A DNA stretch of 5,807 nt from Methanocorpusculum sp. (GTDB taxonomy: Archaea; Halobacteriota; Methanomicrobia; Methanomicrobiales; Methanocorpusculaceae): positions 1 to 5,807 of the forward strand of contig DALTWR010000066.1 in NCBI GenBank assembly GCA_029986975.1, read 5' to 3'. The notes under the pieces are model-generated. The model saw only the letters and a program-made list of their open reading frames with translations. It searched no databases and was not told the origin of the DNA. Every line of letters begins with the position of its first letter. Within the stretch, counting starts at the first letter, position 1. A program made the position numbers and the translations under genes. This document shows positions 1 through 5,250 of the stretch, piece by piece.

Positions 1-1042
1 CAGGAATCATCGGTGCAGGTTCATCTTCAATCTCTTCTTTTATCGTGCGCAGTTCTTTAAAGAAGATTTCATACGCTGCCATACACAGGACGAGAAGAAC
101 AGGGCCTATTACAAAACCGATAAGTCCCAGAATCGCAGCTCCTCCAAAGAATCCTACAAAAACCAGCATGGGGCGAATCTGCACTCTCTTTCCCGTAAGC
201 TTTGGACGGATAAAGAAATCAGGCAGAAGCCAGAGAAGAATTACTCCTACCGTAACTGTGATGATAACACCATGAATATCTCCGAGAGCTAATGCATAGA
301 GTCCTAAGAAGATAAGAACCAGCGGCGCGCCTAAAATAGGAATCAATGCTAAAAATCCGCAGAGTGTTGCAAAGAGGACAATATTACCATATCCCATTAG
401 GAGAAGATAAGGAATCGCTAAGATAGCCGTCAAAAATGCAACAACAACCTGAACAATGTATAACGCAAAGAGAATGTCTTTTGTTTTCTGACGCATTAAT
501 GCTGAATTCGGCTTTGACTGCTCAGGAATAACACTCCATACATCTGCTGCAAGTTTGTCTCCGAAGATAAAGAAAAGATAGAGGGAAACAAAGAAGAAGA
601 TGCAGGCAAGGACTATGTAAACTCCACTGGACAAGATACCTAATGCAATATCTGCCATAGAACCTGAGAACAATGAGAGAAGAGATTCTATAAACTCAGT
701 ACCTGTTCCTGCTGAAACCTCAAAGTTGAAAATCTTGCCAATAAAAACGATAATCTGCTGCAGCATCATTGATAGCGTGTCTTTTCCTAAGAAAATGACT
801 GTTACTGTAAAAGCTCCAATACCTACAATGATGATAGATACCAGAATAGACACTATACCTGCAGAAAACGGCGCCGGAAGTTTGCGGCACATCTTACGGT
901 AAAACGGCATAGCAACTATCGCAAGCGAGCCTGCAATGATAACACTTGCAATATATTTCCATCCAATAACTGCAACAATGATGAGAATAACCGCTGCAGC
1001 TACCAGACTTAAATGGTTTTTACAAAACTGAGCAAGAGTCAT
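1..1042 (-). CDS. AI-2E family transporter-like membrane protein, partial (C-terminus beyond the left edge)
   Basis: Reading leftward from the ATG at 1042-1040, the frame stays open for 347 codons to the window edge with no stop. The product is a polytopic membrane protein that fits the AI-2E family (formerly UPF0118/PerM). The N-terminus has two hydrophobic segments (about residues 11-45), then a segment at about 61-86, a more polar stretch at about 87-135, and a hydrophobic C-terminal half. The C-terminal half carries the family's most recognisable region: LIPILGAPL (about 233-241), then a Pro/Gly-rich stretch (about 279-320) with RPKLTG, FFGGAAILGLIGF and IGPVL. The final visible residues are acidic and soluble (KEEIEDEPAP), so little is probably missing; family members are usually about 330-380 residues. 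Members are variously linked to export of small molecules or Na+/H+ exchange, so the substrate here is unknown. It is divergent from the acyl-CoA synthetase gene. A weak AGGA lies about 8 bases before the start. Confidence 0.88.
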   Translation of the reverse strand, partial: MTLAQFCKNHLSLVAAAVILIIVAVIGWKYIASVIIAGSLAIVAMPFYRKMCRKLPAPFSAGIVSILVSIIIVGIGAFTVTVIFLGKDTLSMMLQQIIVFIGKIFNFEVSAGTGTEFIESLLSLFSGSMADIALGILSSGVYIVLACIFFFVSLYLFFIFGDKLAADVWSVIPEQSKPNSALMRQKTKDILFALYIVQVVVAFLTAILAIPYLLLMGYGNIVLFATLCGFLALIPILGAPLVLIFLGLYALALGDIHGVIITVTVGVILLWLLPDFFIRPKLTGKRVQIRPMLVFVGFFGGAAILGLIGFVIGPVLLVLCMAAYEIFFKELRTIKEEIEDEPAPMIP

Positions 1043-1062
1043 GTATTTGTCCTGATTATATT

Positions 1063-1133
1063 TATGGGGAAGCGTATTAAATGAATCTCTGTCAATGAAT
1101 ATCCGGCATTTTTTTCATTTGTATTTCCCCATA
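1063..1133. repeat. Paired 9-bp inverted repeat in the divergent promoter region
   Basis: TATGGGGAA at 1063-1071 is the exact reverse complement of TTCCCCATA at 1125-1133. Each arm therefore reads TTCCCCATA toward the gene it precedes: leftward to the AI-2E gene and rightward to the acyl-CoA synthetase. Similarity continues past the 9 bases, with 14 of 18 positions matching when the A/T-rich continuation is included. The right arm directly abuts the probable TATA box at 1134-1141. The arms are too far apart (53 bases) for a good RNA hairpin, so a pair of protein-binding sites is the likelier reading. That role is inference, and a chance repeat remains possible. Confidence 0.4.
1075..1081 (-). 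promoter_or_regulatory. Putative archaeal box A for the AI-2E family gene
   Basis: On the minus strand this reads TTTAATA. Its centre is about 36 bases before the ATG at 1042, which would put the transcription start about 10-12 bases before the start codon. This spacing matches the boxes proposed for the acyl-CoA synthetase and GTPase genes in this window. A second A/T-rich stretch (AAATATAA, about 1056-1063) lies too close to the ATG for normal box A spacing. The assignment rests on sequence and spacing only. Confidence 0.4.
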
Positions 1134-1141
1134 GATTATAT
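1134..1141 (+). promoter_or_regulatory. Putative box A (TATA) for the acyl-CoA synthetase gene
   Basis: GATTATAT sits about 35 bases before the ATG at 1173. Normal archaeal spacing (about 25 bases from box A to the start site) predicts a 5' leader of only about 8-12 bases. There is no Shine-Dalgarno-like sequence in the preceding TAGTAACTATTT, which agrees with a very short leader. A second A/T run (AAATATATA, 1154-1162) is too close to the ATG to act as box A for this start. Confidence 0.45.
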
Positions 1142-1172
1142 CCTAAAAGAGTCAAATATATAGTAACTATTT

Positions 1173-2852
1173 ATGACTGAATATACTGGGAATATTGGAA
1201 ACTATGATGAAACCTATGCATCGTTTCACATAGACGTTCCAAAACACTATAACTTCGCCTTTGATGTGATTGACGCGTGGGCAAAACGTGACAGAAACCA
1301 TCTGGCGATGATCTGGGTGAATCAGGCAGGAGAAGAGAAGAAGTTCACCTTCTGGGACTTGATGATTCACAGCAACGAAGCAGCAAACATCTTAATGAAG
1401 TTCGGCATCCAGAAAGGAGACCGCGTCATGCTGATGCTTCCAAGAGTTCCGGAATGGTGGATTCTTGTTCTTGGTATCTTAAAGCTCGGCGCTGTTTACT
1501 GTCCAAGTCCGCACATGCTTACGGTAAAGGATATCGCCTACCGTATGAAAGTCGGCAACTTCAAGATGGTTATTACCGACCGCGAAAATATTGAGAAGGT
1601 CGATAAGGTCGCAGAAGAGTGTCCTTCGCTGCAGCTTCGTATGATTGTTGACGACAATCCGAATGAGCGTCTCCCGACACCGTGGATTGGCTATCAGCAT
1701 GAACTCAAATATCCGGCGCCGGTTTCAACAAAACTTGTACCGACTGCCGGACGCAAGGTTCTTTCAACAGACCCGATGCTGATTTATTTCACATCAGGCA
1801 CGACAAAAGATCCGAAGATGGTTCTGCACGATTATGCGCACCCGCTTGGTCAGACGGTTACGGCAAAGTTCTGGCATGACCTAACAGAAAAGGATGTTCA
1901 CTTTACGGTTTCAGATACCGGATGGGCAAAATGCGGATGGGGTAAAATATTTGGTCAGTGGATTTGCGGGGCATGTATCTTTGTCTATGACTACCGCAGC
2001 AAGTTCCTTGCAACAGAGCTTTTGCCGCTGATTGAAAAGTACGGGATAACATCGTTCTGCTGCCCGCCAACGATTTATCGTATGCTCATTATCGCTGACT
2101 TGAAGAAGTTCTCTTTTACCGAACTTCGCACATGTACGAGTGCCGGTGAACCGCTGAATCCTGAGGTCATCAGAATCTGGCGTGAGGGGACTGGCATTAC
2201 TATCCGTGAAGGCTACGGTCAGACTGAGACATGCTGCTGTATTGCAACGCTTCCGGGCATGGAGATTAAACAGGGTTCGATGGGTAAACCAATGCCTGGA
2301 TGGCATATTCAGCTCCATGATGATGAAGGAAATGAGGTGCCGAAAGGAGAAACCGGAAGAATTGCTATTTCTCTTGAGCAGCGTCCGGCAGGTCTTATCC
2401 GTGAATATCTGGACAATCCTGAAGAGAATGCCGAGCAGTTCAAAAACGGCTGGTACTACACAGGGGATAAAGCAAGAATCGATGAGGATGGCTACTTCTG
2501 GTTTGTTGGAAGAAATGATGATGTGATTAAGTCATCCGGTTACCGTATTTCTCCGTTCGAGGTTGAATCAACGCTTCTTGAGCATCCGGCGGTTAAAGAG
2601 TCTGCTGTTGTGGGCAGTCCTGATGATATCCGCGGCGTTATTGTAAAAGCGTTTATTGTTCTCCATGAGGGATTCGAGCCGTCAGACCGTCTCATCAAAG
2701 AAATTCAGGACTTTGTAAAGCGTACCACTGCCCCGTACAAATATCCGCGGGCGATTGAGTTCGTTAAGGAACTTCCGAAGTCGTTTTCAGGCAAAATCAA
2801 ACGCGGAGAACTGCGAGAGAGAGAACTGAAGAGATACGAAGAAGAAAAGTAA
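1173..2852 (+). CDS. AMP-forming acyl-CoA synthetase, medium-chain (MACS) type
   Basis: This 559-residue enzyme of the ANL superfamily would activate a carboxylic acid with ATP to an acyl-adenylate and then transfer the acyl group to CoA in the cytoplasm. All core motifs are present: phosphate-binding loop YFTSGTTKDPK (205-215), SDTGWAKCGWGK (247-258), SAGEPLNP (323-330), GYGQTET (347-353), YTGD (429-432), hinge region GRNDDVIKSSGYRI (446-459), and the C-terminal PKSFSGKIKR (535-544), whose K541 is the expected adenylation lysine. In GYGQTET, G349 stands where acetyl-CoA synthetases have a pocket-closing tryptophan. This argues for an acyl group larger than acetate and matches the MACS family characterised from Methanosarcina acetivorans. 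The exact substrate (for example a branched or medium-chain acid) cannot be read from sequence. The length is typical and the frame is intact. The start is supported by the promoter spacing and by the family-like N-terminus. No pathway gene adjoins it. Confidence 0.93.
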   Translation: MTEYTGNIGNYDETYASFHIDVPKHYNFAFDVIDAWAKRDRNHLAMIWVNQAGEEKKFTFWDLMIHSNEAANILMKFGIQKGDRVMLMLPRVPEWWILVLGILKLGAVYCPSPHMLTVKDIAYRMKVGNFKMVITDRENIEKVDKVAEECPSLQLRMIVDDNPNERLPTPWIGYQHELKYPAPVSTKLVPTAGRKVLSTDPMLIYFTSGTTKDPKMVLHDYAHPLGQTVTAKFWHDLTEKDVHFTVSDTGWAKCGWGKIFGQWICGACIFVYDYRSKFLATELLPLIEKYGITSFCCPPTIYRMLIIADLKKFSFTELRTCTSAGEPLNPEVIRIWREGTGITIREGYGQTETCCCIATLPGMEIKQGSMGKPMPGWHIQLHDDEGNEVPKGETGRIAISLEQRPAGLIREYLDNPEENAEQFKNGWYYTGDKARIDEDGYFWFVGRNDDVIKSSGYRISPFEVESTLLEHPAVKESAVVGSPDDIRGVIVKAFIVLHEGFEPSDRLIKEIQDFVKRTTAPYKYPRAIEFVKELPKSFSGKIKRGELRERELKRYEEEK

Positions 2853-2863
2853 CTATTCAGCCG

Positions 2864-3000
2864 TGCGACAAGAAGTTCTCTAATGAATTGCAGAAATGCT
2901 GCTAAATCCATTCTTAGTAATCCTATCTCAACCTGCGCGGGTGGTAACGTCCGGGTTGGAAGCTTGTGGAATTGGCGTTCACAAGGATTTTCTTGTCGCA
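2864..3000. repeat. 137-bp hairpin-rich element bounded by a perfect 11-bp inverted repeat (candidate structured RNA or MITE-like element)
   Basis: TGCGACAAGAA at 2864-2874 is the exact reverse complement of TTCTTGTCGCA at 2990-3000. Three smaller hairpins lie between them. The first is GCAG/CTGC (2890-2893 with 2899-2902). The second is CAACC/GGTTG (2929-2933 with 2954-2958), with an inner CGG/CCG (2938-2940 with 2951-2953). The third is CTTGTGGA/TTCACAAG (2963-2970 with 2978-2985), eight pairs including one G-U. Together they form a closed multibranch fold. No known RNA family (5S, SRP, RNase P, C/D guide) matches by eye. No target-site duplication is visible at the ends, which weakens a transposon reading. 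The element fills most of the 233-base gap between two converging genes, so it could also be a long terminator structure. No protein gene in 2853-3085 is convincing. Confidence 0.5.
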
Positions 3001-3066
3001 ATCGATTTGGATTGGGGGATTTTGGGGTAGCTCTGATTAAAGGAAAGGGGGTAGAATAAGTCCTCT

Positions 3067-3076
3067 GATTTTTATT
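3067..3076 (+). terminator. T-rich tract, possible terminator for the acyl-CoA synthetase transcript
   Basis: GATTTTTATT lies after the inverted-repeat element and just before the end of the converging GTPase gene. Archaeal RNA polymerase often stops at such U-rich runs without a hairpin. It sits 214 bases after the stop codon, so a transcript ending here would carry the whole 2864-3000 structure in its 3' untranslated region. Confidence 0.3.
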
Positions 3077-3085
3077 ACAATAGTT

Positions 3086-4201
3086 TTATAATTTTGTAAC
3101 GATGGTTACAATATCGCCGTCTGCAACTACGTGCTGCAGACCTACTTTTGCTGCATCGTGTTTAACCGACGGACCCCAGATTTTTGCATAACGGAACTGG
3201 TCAACGAAATCACGGTGCAGGCGTTTACAGATATCTTCGATTTTTGTTCCCTTCCTCATAATCACCGGCTCGTCCATATCCGCCTCATGTCCGTACGGCT
3301 TTAAGTAAATTCTGACGAATCCTAAGTGGTCATAGATTGCATCCTGCAGCTTGTCGATGTTGTATGCCGCATGAGCAGAAATCATGATGGGGTCAACGCC
3401 GTACTTCTGCCGCATATGGTCTTCTACCTCTTTTCTCTGCTCAGGAGTAATTAAGTCCACTTTGTTGATGGCAATAAATGCCGGGATGTACATACGGTTT
3501 CCCATCATCGCATCAACAATATCATCCTGCGTAATGTCTTTTCCGCGGCAAAGCACATCTGCATTCATAATCTTGTTTTCCGCAAGAATGGCACGAACCT
3601 CTTCGATATTGACGCGGGATGCACCGACCGTGTGAAGGTGAACTCCCCCGGCTGTTGTTTTCTTAATCGTGATATCCGGCTTCGGGCGGTTGATTCTGAT
3701 ACCGGAATCATACAGTTCGCGCATCAGCACATCAACATGGACTGCATTGAATACATCGCCTAAAATCACAATCACATCCGCAGTTCTGACAACGGCGATA
3801 ACCTCTTTTCCGCGGCCCTTTCCCATCGCTGCCCCTGCAATTAATCCGGGGATATCAAGAATCTGGATTTTTGCGCCTTTGTATTCCATAAGACCCGGAA
3901 CAACCGTAAGAGTCGTGAAGGCATACGCGCCGGTTTCACTGTCTGCACCGGTTAAGCGGTTTAAAAGAGTTGATTTACCAACAGACGGAAAGCCTACTAA
4001 AACAATCGTTCCGTCTCCGCTTTTCTTAACTGCATATCCTTCGCCGCCGCCCACCGACTTTATGGCGCGCATTACAGCGTCATCTTTCAGCTTGGCTATC
4101 TTTGCTTTCAGACGTCCGATATGCTGGGATGTTGCCTTGTTATATTTAGTATTTCGAATCTCTTCTTCGAGACTTCGTATTTCTTCTTCTATGCTGGGCA
4201 T
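3086..4201 (-). CDS. DRG-family (Obg-HflX superfamily) GTPase with C-terminal TGS domain
   Basis: This 371-residue protein has the full architecture of the archaeal/eukaryotic DRG GTPases. A charged helical N-terminus (1-45) precedes the G domain, which holds G1 GFPSVGKST (70-78), G2 around TTLT (96-99), G3 DIPG (116-119), G4 NKVD (246-249) and G5 ISAH (274-277). A glycine/basic stretch, AGAAMGKGRGKE (122-133), follows G3. The segment at about 160-235 between the G3 and G4 motifs is the inserted domain typical of DRGs. Residues from about 295 to the end form the TGS domain, ending DGDIVTIVTKL. The family binds ribosomes or translation factors, and most archaea carry one copy; the exact role is not settled. 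The start at 4201 gives the normal family length and lies about 37 bases from a good box A. No Shine-Dalgarno is visible before it. The gene is single, converging with the acyl-CoA synthetase and divergent from the tRNAs. Confidence 0.95.
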   Translation of the reverse strand: MPSIEEEIRSLEEEIRNTKYNKATSQHIGRLKAKIAKLKDDAVMRAIKSVGGGEGYAVKKSGDGTIVLVGFPSVGKSTLLNRLTGADSETGAYAFTTLTVVPGLMEYKGAKIQILDIPGLIAGAAMGKGRGKEVIAVVRTADVIVILGDVFNAVHVDVLMRELYDSGIRINRPKPDITIKKTTAGGVHLHTVGASRVNIEEVRAILAENKIMNADVLCRGKDITQDDIVDAMMGNRMYIPAFIAINKVDLITPEQRKEVEDHMRQKYGVDPIMISAHAAYNIDKLQDAIYDHLGFVRIYLKPYGHEADMDEPVIMRKGTKIEDICKRLHRDFVDQFRYAKIWGPSVKHDAAKVGLQHVVADGDIVTIVTKL

Positions 4202-4234
4202 GCTTGTTGTGTCTATAGTTATTAGCGTTTGTAT

Positions 4235-4242
4235 TAGATAAA
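4235..4242 (-). promoter_or_regulatory. Putative box A for the DRG-family GTPase gene
   Basis: The minus strand reads TTTATCTA, preceded by purine-rich AGAGA that could serve as the BRE. It differs by one base from the TTTATATA consensus. Its centre is about 37 bases before the ATG at 4201, which predicts a leader of about 10-13 bases. The leader (ending CACAACAAGC) has no Shine-Dalgarno match, fitting leaderless or near-leaderless translation. Confidence 0.45.
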
Positions 4243-4267
4243 TCTCTGCGGATTGTCGGGGAGTTTT

Positions 4268-4290
4268 GCGTCAGGTATAAATACTGACGC
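4268..4290 (+). promoter_or_regulatory. TATA box of the tRNA unit inside a 7-bp-arm palindrome
   Basis: TATAAATA at 4276-4283 is centred about 33 bases before the first base of tRNA-Glu, a spacing typical of archaeal tRNA promoters. It is flanked by GCGTCAG (4268-4274) and its exact reverse complement CTGACGC (4284-4290), so the TATA box sits in the nine-base centre of a palindrome. Read on the other strand the centre is TATTTATAC, also TATA-like, so the site could fire both ways. The next minus-strand gene begins about 75 bases away and has a closer box of its own. The tRNA promoter call is fairly firm; regulation by a palindrome-binding protein is inference. Confidence 0.6.
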
Positions 4291-4312
4291 GCCCAACAAT
4301 ATTACGCAATTT

Positions 4313-4385
4313 GCTGACATAGTGTAGTGGCCAATCATGCCGGCCTCTCACGCCGGCTACTGGGGTTCGAATCCCCATGTCAGCA
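4313..4385 (+). tRNA. tRNA-Glu, anticodon CTC
   Basis: A complete cloverleaf can be drawn. The acceptor stem is GCTGACA (4313-4319) with TGTCAGC (4378-4384). The D arm contains GTGTAGTGGCCAATCAT. The anticodon stem is CCGGC/GCCGG (4340-4344 with 4352-4356), with loop CTCTCAC holding anticodon CTC at 4347-4349. The T arm is TGGGG-TTCGAAT-CCCCA (4361-4377). The discriminator base is A4385. CCA is not encoded and must be added after transcription. CTC reads GAG glutamate codons; a TTC isoacceptor for GAA must lie elsewhere. Confidence 0.97.
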
Positions 4386-4386
4386 T

Positions 4387-4408
4387 GTCTCTTTGAGACG
4401 TCCTTTTT
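4387..4408 (+). terminator. Short hairpin plus T-tract between the two tRNAs
   Basis: GTCTC (4387-4391), loop TTT, GAGAC (4395-4399), followed by GTCC and five Ts (4404-4408). The shape resembles an intrinsic terminator and could stop part of the transcription before the second tRNA. No separate box A is visible in the short gap before tRNA-Met, so some read-through seems required. The hairpin might equally be a processing spacer trimmed when the tRNA ends are matured. Confidence 0.4.
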
Positions 4409-4411
4409 AGA

Positions 4412-4486
4412 AGCGAGGTGGGGTAGTCAGGAGATCCCGACGGGCTCATAACCCGTAGACCAATGGTTCAAATCCATTCCTCGCTA
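4412..4486 (+). tRNA. Initiator tRNA-Met, anticodon CAT
   Basis: The acceptor stem is AGCGAGG (4412-4418) with CCTCGCT (4479-4485). The D arm has GGG/CCC. The anticodon stem is ACGGG/CCCGT (4440-4444 with 4452-4456), with loop CTCATAA and anticodon CAT at 4447-4449. The T arm is AATGG-TTCAAAT-CCATT, and the discriminator is A4486. The A1:T72 end pair and the three consecutive G:C pairs at the base of the anticodon stem are marks of archaeal initiator tRNA. These separate it from elongator tRNA-Met and from the CAT-anticodon tRNA-Ile. CCA is not encoded. It begins 26 bases after tRNA-Glu ends and probably shares its promoter. Confidence 0.95.
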
Positions 4487-4502
4487 CTTTTCTTGTGTTT
4501 TT
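4487..4502 (+). terminator. T-rich terminator after initiator tRNA-Met
   Basis: Directly after the discriminator base comes CTTTTCTTGTGTTTTT, two closely spaced T-runs of the kind that ends archaeal transcripts. It overlaps by two bases the stop codon of the A24 peptidase gene arriving from the other strand, so the tRNA unit and that gene converge with almost no spacer. Confidence 0.5.
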
Positions 4503-5250
4503 AAAGCAGTCCTAAGGCCACATCAGTTACTGAAATTCCAAACAGCGCAAAAATAAATCCAACTGTAATCGGGAGGATTAACGGGATTCCAGCACTAATC
4601 CAGACTTTTTCGCACCGCGCAAAGCGTGTAAGTTCTTCCTTGTACGCATCAGGATTTTCGCGAAGTGTTTTAATCATCAGGTACGAGTGTGTCTTCAGCG
4701 CGGTCCTTGGCGCGCCGGCTTTCAGAAATGTTTTTTTGATGCCTTCCTTTGTTTCAGTTACCTCTTCAGCGATAAACCCGTGATACTTTGTAATGTCAGC
4801 ACCTCTCACCGGAAATCCTGAACACATAAGATAAACCGGTGCGCGGTTTCCTTTTACGAGGTTGAAAACCAGACAGAGAAGCGCAAACAGCAGCACAAGA
4901 ACGCCTGCATTAATCAGTACAGATACAGCAAGCGAGGGGAAAAGAGATTCCGCAAACGGTGTTACCGGAACACAGACAGATATCAGAATAAGCGCTTTGG
5001 CATCTGCCTTGCCGAAGAGACCGAATGCGGCAAATGCTGCCATAAGCGCAGCGAAAACAAGAGAAATGATAAGAACAAATAATCCTGACGGAATCCGTTC
5101 TACCCAGAAAATAACCGCACAGATTATGCCGACAACAGTTGCAGGATACCACGTAATCCGGTAAACTGTTCTGCTTTTTACATCCTGCACGGACGCAATG
5201 ATAAGAGTGATGAGAACTGCCGCTGCTGATACGGCGAGCGGAAGAATCAT
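4501..5250 (-). CDS. A24-family aspartyl membrane peptidase (archaeal preflagellin/prepilin peptidase type)
   Basis: This 249-residue protein has about six hydrophobic segments: 1-21, 33-50, 55-79, 86-97, 108-131 and 217-247. A soluble, charged region lies at about 132-215. The two expected catalytic aspartates are visible: D23 in SVQDVKSRTV at the end of the first membrane segment, and D83 in GKADAKAL, a variant of the GxGD motif with alanine for the second glycine. Their spacing of 60 residues is close to that in the archaeal preflagellin peptidase FlaK. Such enzymes cut class III signal peptides of archaellins and pilin-like proteins at the cytoplasmic face of the membrane. No archaellin or pilin gene lies in the window, so FlaK, EppA and a general prepilin peptidase cannot be told apart. 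The ATG follows the stop of the upstream MFS gene with no gap, indicating cotranscription and probable coupled translation. Confidence 0.82.
   Translation of the reverse strand: MILPLAVSAAAVLITLIIASVQDVKSRTVYRITWYPATVVGIICAVIFWVERIPSGLFVLIISLVFAALMAAFAAFGLFGKADAKALILISVCVPVTPFAESLFPSLAVSVLINAGVLVLLFALLCLVFNLVKGNRAPVYLMCSGFPVRGADITKYHGFIAEEVTETKEGIKKTFLKAGAPRTALKTHSYLMIKTLRENPDAYKEELTRFARCEKVWISAGIPLILPITVGFIFALFGISVTDVALGLL

Noticed and set aside
45..275. 76-codon plus-strand frame at the left edge
   Set aside because: It lies opposite the conserved C-terminal region of the AI-2E family gene, which explains the sequence better.
1154..1162. AAATATATA as the box A of the acyl-CoA synthetase
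   Set aside because: It begins only 19 bases before the ATG, so transcription would start at or after the start codon. The GATTATAT at 1134-1141 fits better.
1911..2318. 135-codon minus-strand frame within the acyl-CoA synthetase gene
   Set aside because: It is antisense to the core catalytic motifs of a well-supported gene and has no domain or promoter of its own.
2705..3001. 98-codon minus-strand frame across the end of the acyl-CoA synthetase gene and the intergenic element
   Set aside because: About half of it is antisense to the synthetase C-terminus. The rest overlaps the inverted repeat, with no recognisable domain and no convincing start signal.
3669..4241. 190-codon plus-strand frame opposite the GTPase gene
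   Set aside because: It is fully explained as an antisense shadow of a highly conserved GTPase; its translation is Ser/Pro/Thr-rich without domain features.
4412..4486. CAT-anticodon tRNA as elongator tRNA-Met or tRNA-Ile2
   Set aside because: The A1:T72 pair and the GGG/CCC anticodon-stem base mark it as the archaeal initiator.
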